Shown here: positions 32,578 to 45,353 of the stretch, one piece after another
How the letters are laid out: each line of letters opens with the position of its first letter
How positions within the stretch are numbered: the first letter of the stretch is position 1
NCBI RefSeq assembly: GCF_030272615.1
Contig: NC_081409.1
Coordinates: forward strand, 911,860,340 to 911,924,339
DNA: 64,000 bases
DNA from: Cryptomeria japonica
Taxonomy: Eukaryota; Streptophyta; Pinopsida; Cupressales; Cupressaceae
Direction of reading: 5' to 3'
Notes under the pieces: model-generated
Told to the model about the DNA's origin: nothing
Seen by the model: the letters and a program-made list of their open reading frames with translations, nothing else
Database searches by the model: none
Program-made: the position numbers and the translations under genes

Positions 32578-33779
32578 TCTCTCTACAATGACCAAAAAAA
32601 CCAACCCTTTTGCAACTTTTTAAGCTAAGAATTGACAATATCAAGAAATGAACTAAACTAAGATCTCTGAGTACTTGAAGAAAAATTTGGAAAGTTAGAT
32701 GGCAAATCTAGGTAGAACAAATAACTAGCTTTCCAACACCTACTCATTTGCAAAAAATGGAGTCTGAATGTGCACGATATGGCCCTGAAAGTGCAAAAAT
32801 GAAGATTTGCATTCAAGGGTTTGATACAAAAACTTAGAGTTGAATCAATTAATCAAACTAGCAACGATTTTTCTAGTGATATTTCATTTGCATGATTTCA
32901 ACTTCATATGACCAAGTTATGGCCAAAAAGTGAAGGTCGGTCAAAAGCCAAACCAAAGGGTTTGAAGGGACTTCCAAGGTTAATCGTACTACTGATGTTA
33001 GCATGATACCATGTTGACATCAACAAAATATTCTAAAAATATTCTCGAGGGTGAAAAAATCTACCGCCCCCAAAAGAATATTAGACCAAAATATTCCAAA
33101 TTCCCACGAGAATATGCTAATAGAAGAATTTTTTGTACTTGCTAGAATATTCTACCTAGTCTCTAAAATGATGGTGTCATGCTTAAACACATGCAAATAC
33201 TTGGGTGATGTCATAGCTACATCCATAGGCTAACGCATGCACCTTCCTATGTAGGATTTTGAAGGGAGCTCCTTTGCAAAAAAAATGATTTTCGCCAAAA
33301 AGAATTAATGGAAATTTTAACAAAAAATTACATTTTTTTTGTAAAACCTAAGAATTTATTTTGCTGTAGAGTACGGACCCTGTTATGACTGTGCAAATTT
33401 ATAAGGTTGTACAATTTTTTTGACCTCGAAAAACATGCACCTAAAAGTTCTTGCCTAAATTTTGCCTAGCTCAAATTTTAATGATTTGATAGGTACATTT
33501 AGGGTTTTGGCCACTCTGAGCACATTGGTGATGTCCATTTCACTCCAAAGTGCCTAGATTTTCCCTAGTTGCAAGATCTTGTCTCAATTTTTGTTCCCTT
33601 AAGAAAAATACCTAAAACTTCAACACCTCAAATTTTGACGAAATAATAATTGATGTATGGGTTTTGGGACACTTTGAACGTAATGGCAACCTTTGTTTGA
33701 GGCCAAAGTGTATTGAAAATTCTCTCAAGATTGGATGCCTCAATGATATGGACAAGAACTTAGCAGATCTACATGTAAA
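32578..33779. other. Non-coding stretch
   Basis: I see no coding signal or repeat with confidence. Two paragraphs of related text (TTTTGGCCACTCTGAGC near 33512 and TTTTGGGACACTTTGAACG near 33661) hint at an old duplication. Confidence 0.4.
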
Positions 33780-34030
33780 AGTTGATGATTTAACCTCACA
33801 AGCTAGGAATCATCTACAAGCACACTTGTCACAAAAAAGAGATCAAAAAAGAATAATATGCTCAACAACCTGAGAATTTTTTATTGATTGCACTAAAGAA
33901 TATGATACAAATGAATAAATGAATCCTTATGAAAGGATGAATGAAACCCTAGGCTAAACCCTAAAGCAAGATTAAGTTAGCTAGTGCCAAGTGTCACAAT
34001 CATAATGAATGAGACAACTTAAGCTAATTT
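33780..34030 (+). repeat. Unoccupied paralogue of the Tat target site
   Basis: This copy reads continuously across AATTTTTTATTGATTGCACT, joining sequence matching 9263-9383 on its left to sequence matching 27768-27905 on its right with only one GATTG. It therefore shows the pre-insertion state of the family and confirms both ends of the gypsy element. Confidence 0.88.
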
Positions 34031-34644
34031 TAGCCTAATTCTCTTATAACCTCCTATTTATTGGATAACCTAAATTATTCATCACCAAATTGGCAAAGAA
34101 TTCCTTAAAGATGACATAATTGAGCTTTTCACCGTGCACATCTTAAAGATACATCCATTCCAGGATTGGCAATTGTTGACTCCACTCATCTTGCATTCTT
34201 AATTGCAATTGTGTAGCTTAGACCTTTCTCGCACTGTATAAAATAATTTAATAGTGTAAGGAGCACCATCCGAAGTATAAAACTTAGTAATCTTGTTTAA
34301 TATCTATAAGAGCCGTATGGATCCCATTTGAAATGTACGAGGCAAATTGAAAACATGTGTCTATATAAGTATTTTTGATACCCGCAACTAGCATTATCAA
34401 ATGGACAAGAATTTGAGTCTTCACATCTACTCCCAAGACTTGGCATACAACACAACATGTCTTGATGAAGTAATCCTCAAAAAAATCATAATTAAAGGGT
34501 TCGATTTCATTCCTTTCAAATTTGGCAAACCTCCAAACTCAATTTTTTCTTTTGTGATTAGGGAGTTACTTGACCTTGGAGTTGCCTCAATCCTCTCATA
34601 TTCTCTTCTTAGTAATCCAAAGTCAATGGGAACATGAGCATTTG

Positions 34645-34671
34645 CACTAATACATTTGGGGTCAAATTCCG
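34645..34671 (+). repeat. CACTA left terminal inverted repeat
   Basis: CACTAATACATTTGGGGTCA matches the right end with few mismatches (A/G at position 6, T/C at 12, one G indel). It would be bound and cut by the transposase. Confidence 0.9.
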
Positions 34672-34726
34672 ACGGAGGTTTCCGACGGACAAGGAGCATT
34701 GTGTGAAAATTTGATTTTTTTTTTTT

Positions 34727-34770
34727 AAAATGCCCGTGTTCATCGGAATTCCGACGAACTCGGGCATTTT
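34727..34770. repeat. 44-bp near-perfect palindrome near the CACTA left end
   Basis: The arms 34727-34748 (AAAATGCCCGTGTTCATCGG...) and 34749-34770 are complementary except at two positions. The centre is GGAATTCC. T- and A-runs just outside extend the dyad further. Confidence 0.88.
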
Positions 34771-37700
34771 ATTTTAAAAAAAAAACACAAGGCATTTTCA
34801 TTTTGAAAGCAAACCGAAGCCGTCTTGCCTCCCTGCCCCCCCCGCCGGAGCGATCTCTGCACAAGCAAGGTAAGAACTCTTTGTTTTTCAATGAAGGCAA
34901 CTAAATTTTTTTTGCAACTGGTTTTTTTTTTCGAATTAATCCATTTTGTGCATATCCTGTGATCTTAAAATTCCATGAAATGACATCTCTTTGAGGTATT
35001 CCGTCACACAGTTCACATGTCATGTGTATGCTACCCCATTTTGTGATTAAAACCCCCTTCGATTATGCTTTGATGCTTCCCCATGATTGGAATTGGTTGT
35101 TGTGTCTTCGGGTTCGGGTGTCCAAGCAACTATTACTTCCCGGAACTATTGTTGTCCCACCCTACCTATAGTTTGATAGCTGTACAACCAAAATCGAGAA
35201 ACTTGCCATTCCATATATGGATGGAAGCCAGAACTGCTAATCAATGAATAGGAAGGTGAGTAAACCATTACCCGGAGATAGATAGAAACTAGATACCAGA
35301 CGAGGGAACCAGGGGTGGGTGGATATCGGGATTGTGTGTGGTGTTTGAGTTGGGTCTGCGCCTCAGAGTTAGGGTGAGGGCCGAGGAGGGAGGAGAGGAT
35401 GTGTATGCGAGGGGAATGAGGGAGATTAGTAGTATGAGGTTTAGGGTAGAGATTGGTGATTCCATTTTCAGAGGTTATTGAGGAGGGGAATGTGGGGAAT
35501 AGGATTAAATAGGTTGTGATTGTGAGAGTGGGTGGATTGGATTAAATAGATTCACCTAAGAGACTAAGCAGATTCACATAATGATAGGTGGATTTTCCTA
35601 AAGATAAAGGGATAAGACTTAACAAAAAGAGGACTTAAGATGATGACAAGGAGGATTCATTTAAGGATATGGCATATTCACCTAAGGGATAGTGTATTCT
35701 CCCAAGAATATGGAAAAATTATTGATTGGTGGAATGACATACTAGATCAAGGAATGATACAAGGGTAGATTCACCTAAATATAGGGTAAATTCAGCTAAA
35801 AGGGTACCCATGAGATTGTGGTACTGAGTACCTATCTATGGATGGTGTATTTGGATACAAGTATGATGAAACCATGCTTATGTATGATGAAACAAAGTCC
35901 AGATCTCTATTATAGGTCCAACATAATCTCTATTATTTGAGACACCATTTTATTAGCATATCCAATTAGGGTAATTTATGGGTTTAATTATGGATCATGT
36001 TGTCTATTTCCATGCACTATTGAACTTATTTGGATGTATTGTGATTATTTTAATTTTGAAGTTATAAATAAATTATGTTTGTACCTTAGAAAGGGTAACT
36101 CCAATTGATGTTTGGGTAGTTTATTTGAAAACTTATGGTGATTATTGCCCTATGTTATGTAATGGAGTTATTTTTACACTAAGTAATTAACTAGAAAAAT
36201 GAATTTGTATTGTTGTACAAGTATGATGAAACCATGCTTGTGTGTTTACATGTTTGTGCATCCTATTGAGAACCAACCTCGTTGTTGAGGAACTCAATAA
36301 ATGTGGTGTTAAGTAGAAGAATGGAAAACTCAAGAAGCTATGGTGACATATTGTGGCATTAGGAGGGATTATCTCTATTGACCACACCTTTCAAAGATAG
36401 TATCCCCTAGTTTTCTTCATAGAATGGACCATTGGATGGCTCATAGTGGTATCCTATCCTACATTTATCTTGATGGCATTGTTGATAGTTGGTATGTGGT
36501 TCTTGGTACGGGTTTCCTCTTACCCTATTATCTTATTTATATCTTTGTTCCAACATGTGGAGATTGATTTTTGTCATGCTATGATGATTTTCATGTTTGC
36601 ATGTGTTTTGACATTATGCAAATAGATATGATGTCACACCATACTTATGTTTTGATATAGTGTAGGTGATGGTTACATGTTGTTGATGGTAGTGATTTGG
36701 GTTCAAAGACACAATTCCACACACACACACAAATATTTGAAGATGCATTTTATATTATTCCTTCTTAGTGGCAATTAGTGTTGGAAGATTTGCACACATG
36801 TAGAGAGGAACTCATGTTAGATACAATAGGTTGTGTTTGATAACATATGAATGTGCCTCATGATGTATACATATAGCTTTGGTGTGTGACATGCATGCAC
36901 ATTTTTCCATAAGACACATTGCTATGTGGCATGTGCCCTATGCATGTCTTCTTTGTGGGGCACGTTGCTATGTGCAATGTGGCCTTAGGTGTGTCTTCTC
37001 TATGAGGTGTATTTGCCATGATATGTTAGGATTTGTAGTGTGCAGACCAGAAATGCATGCATGAGGGACTATTATTATAGTCATGTTTTTTGGGCATGTA
37101 GCCTAGGCATGTCTTCTCCATTAGGTACATGGCCATGCCGTGTGGGATTTTTTGTGTTTGTGCCACAAATGCACACATGAGGGACTATTATTGGAGTCAT
37201 GATGAATCTTCACTCTATTTAGCCACAATTTCTAGTCGTATAGTTATGTAATGTGCACTTTTAAGGATTGTGAAGTTTCCTTCAATTATTGATGATCTCT
37301 CATCTTTGTTGCATGGGCCAACAATTTTATTTTATCTTGTTTGAATTAGTTTAATCACTATTGTGAGTTTTCTCTATTGTGTAGTTATTGTGGCTATGTT
37401 TGATTTGCTATTGGAATTGAACACATTTATTTGACTTATTATTGTTACTATTTTTTCTTTCTTTCAATATTTATGATCTTTGGTAGTTTAGTAAAACTCT
37501 TGCTATTTTAAAATGTTGCCTTCTTTGTTGTGATGTGATTCCTCACCAAGATTGATATAGATAACCTTGGATGAGTGTATGTAAGGAATCAAACATTGGG
37601 AAAATTTGAGGATAGGGGTAAGTGTTTGTTGTATGGGTAGCTACGATCCACTTGTACATTCTTAGTGATTATTGACGGCTATGTCTTGGAGCTGGCTAAT

Positions 37701-38110
37701 CCCATTAAACAAACAAGGGGGAAGTCATACATAATCGTATGGATCCTCCCTAGTTGTGTGTGGATTCAAGACAGCCATCATTTCATATGGTTCTCGGTTA
37801 CTTTGTGAGACCATGGCATCCTCTTAGACCAATATGTGAGCCTTGTATTGTTATCCCTACAATGTGGATGAATAAGTGTATGTTTAAATAAATGCTTTGC
37901 TTAAAATGATAAAAAAATGTCTCTCAGAAAGTCTGCAACAGGCAAACTTTTAGTAAGAATTTGCAGACACAATGCTCAGAAATTCACACAATCAGCTACA
38001 TTAAATACATTCTCTATTAAGTTCAATGGTTTTGGTTCGATTTGCAATTTTTGTGGAGCTTTTGCACTGAAGTTTCCATAGCCTGATTTTTTTGCCTATG
38101 AAGAAAGACC
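34771..38110. other. CACTA 5' region without recognised coding sequence
   Basis: A splice donor (CAAGCAAG|GTAAGAAC at 34869/34870) follows a C/G-rich stretch, which would suit a non-coding first exon of the transposase transcript. At 36890-37205 a degenerate duplication shares CATGTCTTCT, ATGCATG and GAGGGACTATTATT blocks about 110 bp apart. I see no protein domain in the rest. Confidence 0.45.
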
Positions 38111-40736
38111 ATGTTAGATAATATCAGCGAAGAACAAAATAAGGAGACAATTGCTAGATTATGGTCTAACTTGAAAAGAAAAGGTGATGGGAAATGTTAT
38201 TGTCCCTGCAAAATTTGTAAGGGCTTAAAGACTAGAAGACTTCTAATCAAAATAGCTAAGAAACATTGTAGGCAGCATGGTCACATTGAAGGGGGACATG
38301 ATTATCATCCACTGGTAAGTTGTTCATTATATCGTTTTAACAATTTATATACATAAGAAATCACTTGATAATGAGATCATGATCACGGTTTATTTATGTA
38401 TATCAATTTTATATAGGTGGAGCACCCTATAGCACATGGTATGGATCAACAAAACCCTGAGAATATGGTTTTGGAAGTGAAGGAACATGGAGGTGTGAAT
38501 ATCAAAGCTGAAGATAATGATCCCATGGAAGATGACGATCATGCACCAGAAAACACAATTGAAGATGATGGTACAAATACATTGATCCATGACACATTTA
38601 GTACTGGCATAGCTGATCATGATGATCAGGATGACCTTGATGTTCATGATTTACCTCTTCTTGAGAAGGCATATGAGCCCCTTTACAAAGGCTCCCAAAC
38701 AACTCTTCTCTCTGTTGTATTGTGGTTGGTGAACTTGAAGGTTATGAATGGTTTATCTAACATAACAATCTCTCGTATGTTAAGGTGTGTCATACATGTC
38801 ATTGCAGTTAATAAATGGTGAATCATGTACCATTAATATTAACACCTCAAACTTTTTTTTTTTGTTGTAGATTGATACGTGAGTTTTTCTTACCACCATC
38901 AAATATTCTACCTCGCTCATACCGAGAATTATCTGCCATTATGAAAGATATTGGAATGGAGTATCAAACAATAGATGTTTGTCCCAATGATCATATTATA
39001 TATCATAAACAACATGAATTTGGAACAGAATGCCCTGAATGTCATATCAGTAGATATCGAGCAGATCAAATAACAAAAAAGGTGCCTCGCAAGGTTCTTT
39101 GTTATATTCCCATTATTCCACGTATGCAACAATTATTCAGGTGCACTAGCTTGGCACAATTTATGGATTACCATGCATGCAATAGAAGTCGAGATGACAT
39201 TATTTGAATGCCTGCGGATGGTTCAGCATTTATGGACATAGAGGAAAAGTGGCCACACTTTAAAGAAGAACCTCGTAATCTCAAGCTTTCATTGGCAGCG
39301 AACGGTGTCAATCCATTTGGAGAGTTGAGATATGTTTACTCGGTGTGGCCTATTTTTGTTATCAACAATAATATTCCTCCATGGATGTCAATAAAGAGGG
39401 AGCACATAATGTTGGCAATGATTGTTCCAGGTATTTTATCATTTAATAGTCATCTACATTTAATTATAAATATTGCAGTAAAATGGTCATAATAATTATG
39501 TAATGTTTTTGTTCATTCCACTAGGCAAGTACCAAGTTAAAGATATGAATGTATATATTGAGCCTCTTATCGACGAGTTGCTGGAGTTATGGAATGGTGT
39601 GACCATGTATGACATCTCTAGACCAATAGGACAAAGACAATTTGAATTCCATGCAATGCTTGTATGGACACTACATGATGCCCCGGGGCTAACACATTTT
39701 TGTGGTACGTTATAGTGTTCAAGTTGCACATGATAATTATAATTATAAAAATTAATAGATTTAATAGAATTATACATTATCTTGTAGGTCTTCAAACAAA
39801 GGGAAAATTTGTATGTCCAGTTTGTGGTCCAAAGATGAAATCCCATCATTCAAAAAGTTTAGGAAAGCAAGTGTTTGATGAGTATAGGCACTTCCTTCAC
39901 AAAAATCATAAGTACCGGAATACTGAAAAACATCTTTTCAATGGGAAAGAAGAGACTACATCAAAGCCACGAAGAATGACTCCTCACTTATGGAAGTTGG
40001 AATATAATAGAATTAATCGTCAAGGTAATGTCATTCCATCTAATGGTTTATGTTTGGAATTTGAATTTTTCTATCATGTTTTGTTTACTGATGATGTAAT
40101 TGATGATACTGAAGGTCATCAAGGCATGCATGGCCACCTTCCAAAGGGACTAAAAAGTTATCCCAGACAATTCAGTAGGTTGCCTTACTACGAGCAGCTA
40201 CAAATTGTGCATTTGTTTGATACAATGCATATTGGAAAGAATATAACAGAGACATTATAGAAAATATTGGATGGAAGGCGTGACAAAGAAAAAATTGTCA
40301 AAATTTGTAGTGACATTGTGGAATCCAATCATGCAATGAAAAATGTCATTCAATCAAATAGAAATGGAGATCAGATTAATATAAGTGCCCTTCCTTGGTT
40401 ATTAACGAAGCAGCAAAGCAATTCTATAAAAGAAGTCATACAAAAAATTCGATTTCCCACAGGATTTGTTGCGAACATAAACAATCTTATATCAAAGAAG
40501 AGTGAATTTGGGCCAGGGATGAAAACGCATGATTGGCATACCTTCATTAAGGTAATTCGCGTTCTTGTGTATTTACTATATATTTGTATACTGCGCACGT
40601 ACTTTTCATTCTATTATGTTAGAAAACAATGAAAAGATCATTTTATAATTGTTGCAGTACGTTCTACCTCTATCTCTCCCAAACCACTTTGACAATAATA
40701 TCAAGCAAGTCATATATGATCTTGGAAAATACATGA
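38111..40736 (+). pseudogene. CACTA TNP2-type transposase, exons 1-6
   Basis: Inferred exons are 38111-38314, 38417-38817, 38871-39430, 39525-39704, 39788-40551 and 40658-40736, all with GT donors and AG acceptors. Exon 1 has CYCPCKICKGLKTRR, the transposase-associated zinc-like domain. Exon 3 has YQTIDVCPNDHIIYHKQHEF, TECPECHISRY, then EKWPHFKEEPRNLKLSLAAN and PPWMSIKREHIMLAMIVPG. Exon 4 reads YIEPLIDELLELWNGV, then FHAMLVWTLHDAPGLTHFCG, and exon 5 has GKFVCPVCGPKMKSHH. This is the standard TNP2 text. Nonsense codons at 39205-39207 (TGA) and 40258-40260 (TAG) inactivate it. TNP2 binds element ends and catalyses excision. Confidence 0.88.
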
Positions 40737-40775
40737 GGTAAGTAGTGATGTTTGTTCAATTTGTTGTATAGATAT

Positions 40776-42164
40776 TGTAGTCACACAAATCTTTCCAGTT
40801 TAATTAAATAAATATTCACTATTTATTTGATTAAAAATCCACTAGCCATCAATTAATTAAATTAATATTTAATTAATTCATCTCCAAACATTCTCCTATT
40901 AATTAAATAAATTATTCAATTTATTTTAATTAATTCATTAAACCAAATTCACAATCAATTAAATGAATAAAATCTATTTATTTATTTAAATCCCCTTTTC
41001 CTCTTTTAAATGAATTAAATAAAAACATTTATTTAAATCATTATCCCCCCCCCCCACTTGCATTTTCCTACAAATGCAACTTGCACACATTTATTGAAAT
41101 AAATGAATTTTTATCTTAATAAAAACCTATTTTCCCTCACCCACCAAATCCAATTGCATTCCTAAATCCCCTTCTAGATTCTTCTAAGCCCTTCCTAATT
41201 AACCTAATCCATCCCCTAATCATTGTCACATTCCTAAGCAAAATGAAGTCACTTCTCAAAGACTTCAAAAGTCTTTGAAAAGCATTTAATGCTTTGTGTG
41301 TTCAACAAATTAACCCCCAAAGTCTTCCAAGACCACTAATGGCTCTTACATGACCATTTATGGCTCTTACATAACCATTTATGGTTATTTCAAACTTGTC
41401 TCCCCAAACATTTATTGTTTTGACCATATTTATCCATTTTTACATTTGCACAAGAGTTTATCCATTGGATAAAAGCTTTATTCTTTGAATAAAGAGTTTA
41501 TTCATTCAACTAACCTTGACTTTAACTCCCAAGGTCATATCAAGCATTTAATGCTTATTCCCTCCCCTCTCAACCTATCTCACATTGACACTTGTCATCC
41601 TGGGATTGGGTTGAAAGCCCTCACATGGATTTGAAATCATTCAATCCTGACCCTTGTTGAGATTGCTCAATCTCAACCATCCATTGCTCCATTTTCCCTA
41701 TAAATAGAGCCCATTTCTTCATAATCCAAATCCTGAAAACTTGTATGCATTTAACCTATAGGCATTTTAGAGAGCATTTAGCATAGCAAACTAAAATCTT
41801 GTTATTTTGGTTAAAATCAATCATTTCAATAGCATCTAGTATTTTAGCTTTTCATTTTACATTTGGAGCACAATAGTAAAATCTCAATCCTCCACAAGCA
41901 TCCATAGTGCAAAAAGCTGCTGAGAGCTACACTATTTTGGAACTTGGAGAGGAGAGGAACAAGGGAGAAGGAGCTAAGAGCATGCTAAGAGGCATTTGGA
42001 GATGCCTTATTATCTTTGTTTCATTTGTTAGATATATTAGCATGATTTTAGTATCTCTTTTGATATGCCTGTTTAGATTAGTTTTTGATTGACTAACACT
42101 AACGATTTTCTTGTGTCTTGTGTTGTTTGTCATTTGCTAACCTTGTCCATTTCGCAGAGCATCA
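40776..42164 (+). repeat. Solo Tat-like LTR inside the transposase intron
   Basis: It begins TGTAGTCACACAA and ends GCAGAGCATCA. GATAT flanks it on both sides (40771-40775 and 42165-42169). At 1389 bp it shares layout and text with the Tat LTR at 9384-10887 in opposite orientation: AATTAAAT-rich start, CTTCTCAAAGACTT, GCATTTAATGC, CAACCATCCATTGC and a TATA box CTATAAATAGAGC (41698-41709). It therefore belongs to a related Tat family. No internal sequence remains, so the element was lost by LTR-LTR recombination. Confidence 0.9.
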
Positions 42165-42273
42165 GATATTATATTTGCCATTTGTTTTACTTGTTATGCA
42201 ATATATTTGTATATTATTTTGTAAAGTCTCATTTATATATTTTTGCGTCTTCAATCTCTTTAATTGGGTGGTT

Positions 42274-43742
42274 GTCATCTAAAGAAATCCACAAGGAAGA
42301 TATAAAATATTGGAAGAGAAAAATCCCTCATCTAATGTGTGAAATGCAAAAGTGTCTGCCTTCAACTTTTTTCAATGCACAAGAACACTACCTCATACAC
42401 CAAGTTGAGGAGATCGAATTGTGTGGACCTGTACACACTAGGTCAATGTGGATGGTTGAGAGGCACTTGAAATTTTTGAAGGCTTTGGTTCGACAAAGAG
42501 CACATCCTAAGGGTTCTATGGTGGAGGGATATATGGTAACCAAACTATGGTGTACATTACTGAATATCTTCCTAAGTTTGCAGCAAAAATCCACGTAGAT
42601 CGCATTTGGGATCCCAACCCCATTAATAAATTTGAAGGGGAGCACTTGATGGGGAAAGGTAGATTGAAGAAAGTGAGAGGTAATTATAAGATGTTATTGT
42701 AGTAAATTAATTCTTCATCTTCTAAATAAATCAATTGTAAGTGGTCTATTAATTATTTGTACAGTTGGTCGGGAGTGGGATGCGCTACATTTGTATATTG
42801 CAAACAATCTTGATTGGATGACGGTGTGGATTGAACGATGTCAACATTCTGGTCGCACATTAACATGGGATGGTGTTGCTTCATTGGTTAAAGAAGCTCA
42901 TCGTAATGGAGATTCCAATGTTACACAAAGGAAAATTGATTTAGCATATGGTTTAAGAGATCAACAGGTACGTATAATTTTATTAATCACCCGTATGTTT
43001 ATCAACTCATGATGCAATAATTTTAATATGTTAGACATATTGCAGGTCAAACACCACAAGGCTATGTGCTGCAATGGTCATAAATTTCGCATCAAACAGT
43101 TGGATGACACGAAGAAAACTTGTGATTCTGGGATAACTGCAGTCTTTGAGGTGACCAATATTTCATCTAGAAACGACATACATCCTCAAGTGTCTCAAAA
43201 TCGATACTATGGCATTTTGGATGATATACTTGAGTGTGACTTTAATTCCTTCAAATTAGTTCTATTCGTCGTCAAATGGTATAGGCTACGATTGAATATA
43301 AATGATCCTGATAGAACTGTTATCGAACATGATAATGGATTTACAATGGTTAATACAAGGTCGTTTGAACGAGTTGGGGATGAGCCCTATGTTCTTCCAA
43401 GTCAATGTGAGCAGGTATTTTACTCAAAGGTTCCACATAAATCGGGTTGGTCATTTGTTGTTAGACATGATCCAAGAGGAAGGCCGATAATGTAGAATGT
43501 GATGGAAGAAGAAGATACCGAAGAAGTAGAAGATGATATAGATGATCACGATCAACAGTTACTCGATGATGTTCCTGACAGAAATGTACACGAAGAAGAA
43601 GTTGATGATGATGATGGTGTTGCTGTTGATGATGATGGTGATGGTGATGGTGATGGTGATGGTGTCGGTGATGGTGATGACGATGACGATGACGAACACA
43701 ATGACGATGATGACGATGATGATGATGACGACGAGGATGATG

Positions 43743-43773
<31 letters not shown>

Positions 43774-43807
43774 GTTGGATGAAGAAGAAGATCAATGCCA
43801 TGAATAA
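42274..43807 (+). pseudogene. CACTA TNP2-type transposase, exons 7-9 (DUF4218, DUF4216, acidic tail)
   Basis: Exon 7 (about 42274-42679) reads WLSSKEIHKEDIKYWKRKIP, MCEMQKCLPSTFFNAQEHYL, GPVHTRSMWMVERHLKFLKA and HPKGSMVEGY, the DUF4218 region. A 1-bp frame change near 42537 precedes ITEYLPKFAAKIHV. Exon 8 is 42765-42967. Exon 9 from 43046 reads QNRYYGILDDILECDFNSFK and FVVKWYRL, then PYVLPSQCEQVFYSKVPHKS, the DUF4216 region. TAG at 43493-43495 interrupts it. The same frame goes on as an Asp-rich tail to 43807. The 3' splice site of exon 7 is not a clean AG in the expected frame, so splicing after the LTR insertion is doubtful. Confidence 0.82.
43592..43795 (+). repeat. GAT/GAC trinucleotide repeat (poly-Asp)
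   Basis: Imperfect GATGATGAC repeats encode the Asp-rich transposase tail. Frames on the other strand or in shifted frames (poly-Met, poly-Ile) are repeat artefacts. Confidence 0.92.
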
Positions 43808-43929
43808 AATGTATGAGATGCGATTATTATATTATCTATTTAATATTTATATCTTGATAGAAATTGATTTGACTTATATGGTTACATAAATAATTCATAT
43901 GTTTTGAATTCTAATGCCATTACTTAATT

Positions 43930-44250
43930 AATTCATGATGCACCTCTAGCTATGTGATAGATGGTGATTTAAAATACATATGTGATGGATTACATGCTTA
44001 TGATGATACATGTGACATTTTTTGAACTTTGTGTTTATTTATGGAATGTGGACTACTTATTAGCTATGTGATGGATGGTGATTTATGATACGTATGTGAT
44101 GGATTACATGTTTATGATGATACATATGTGATTCTTATGATGCTCAATTACATATATGATGATACATATGTGATGCTTATGATGCTTATGATGCTTATGA
44201 TACTGCAGTATTTATTGTTTATCAAATTACAAATGTAATGCTTGTGATGC
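43930..44250 (+). repeat. Duplicated ATGTGATGGATTACATG block
   Basis: CTATGTGATAGATGGTGATTTA at about 43950 recurs at about 44062 with the following ACATATGTGATGGATTACAT text, then runs into short GATGCTTAT repeats (44171-44200). It separates the transposase from the next gene. Confidence 0.7.
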
Positions 44251-44385
44251 TCAATTGTTGGTGCAGGAACCTGAACCCCTTTGACGAGGATCCTGCACAG
44301 TCTCATGGATCGACAGGTATAAGTCAATACACCTTATTGAAATAATATATTTTTTTAAAATTACAAGAAAAACAAACTTCCTCAG

Positions 44386-45353
44386 TTTTTCAAACATCAA
44401 CATTAGCAGCAAATCTAATACAGTTATCAACACTTGAGGCCCCAGTTGGACTTACTCGAATTTTAATCTCAACATCAACTTTATGGCCGACTTCTTCATC
44501 AATATTACCCTCATTTGCAAAATATCTCTCTCATTACCAACTAACTCTCTCATTTGATGGTGCACAGGTATCACCAAATAGGTATTTGTCAGATGTGTCT
44601 TCCTCGAGTGAGGGAAATGCAAGAATAGAAGAGGAAAGTGAGACATGTAGTAGATCTCAAATAGGGAGATCAACTAGAGGTCAAAAGATTAGAAGAACAT
44701 TCAATAAACGCATGGAATTTTTTTTTGCTCAAGGGGGGTCATGTTCTTATGATGATGAGATCAAAGGCGACATTGAGGTGCCCTTGAGGTACAAACATCT
44801 ACTGAAACAATGTGTACCCAAGGAACTTCCTCCAATAAACACTGATTTTTGTGTTAATGAGAGGATATATCGCATAGCACCTTCATTGTTACATGGTTTG
44901 GGCCTATTTTCCATGGACAGCATAAAGGTCTGTTACAACAAAGTTGCTGAATTGATGGAGTTTGTTGGACCTTGTTACAATTATAATGATTGGATGCAAA
45001 TTGTTCGATATAAAAAAAGTATGTGTAGGTATGCACTGTCAACCAATTATATACAACAAAAAGATAATGATCAAAGTAAACGAGTGGCTGTATACATTGA
45101 TGGAAGGCCAAAAGCAACAGGGAATATTGCAAGTTTTATAAATAGTACACGACCTGGGTCAACTAATAAGCAACCCAATAGCATATTTGAGGCACGTGAG
45201 GGAAATTGTGTGTTTGTATGTGCAATAAAATCAATAAGTGTAGGGGAAGAGCTGCTAATCGATTACAATTTGAATCATATAGATACAAACAAAGTTACTA
45301 TCATGGGGGTGGTACATACTATATATATACCATTTAAGCCAACTTCCAATTAA
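44386..45353 (+). CDS. SET-domain protein exon carried by the CACTA element
   Basis: An open frame runs from an acceptor-like TTCCTCAG (ending 44387) to TAA at 45351-45353. It has no ATG near its 5' end, so the start must lie in an earlier exon (a candidate is 44268-44313, bounded by TGCAG and GTATAAG). Numbering from 44586, HGLGLFSM at 103-110 and LMEFVGP at 123-129 match the start of a SET domain. ATGNIASFINSTRPG at 177-191 is the pseudoknot motif, and VGEELLIDYNL at 219-229 holds the catalytic Tyr context. The usual NHSC is replaced by NSTR, which resembles divergent plant SET proteins. SET enzymes methylate lysines, mostly on histones, using S-adenosylmethionine. The frame has no stops over 968 bp, unlike TNP2. 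It lies 0.6 kb after TNP2 on the same strand. Substrate unknown. Confidence 0.8.

Noticed and set aside
43542..43889. Poly-Met and poly-Ile proteins over the GAT repeat
   Set aside because: They are shifted-frame and antisense readings of the poly-Asp tail of the transposase.
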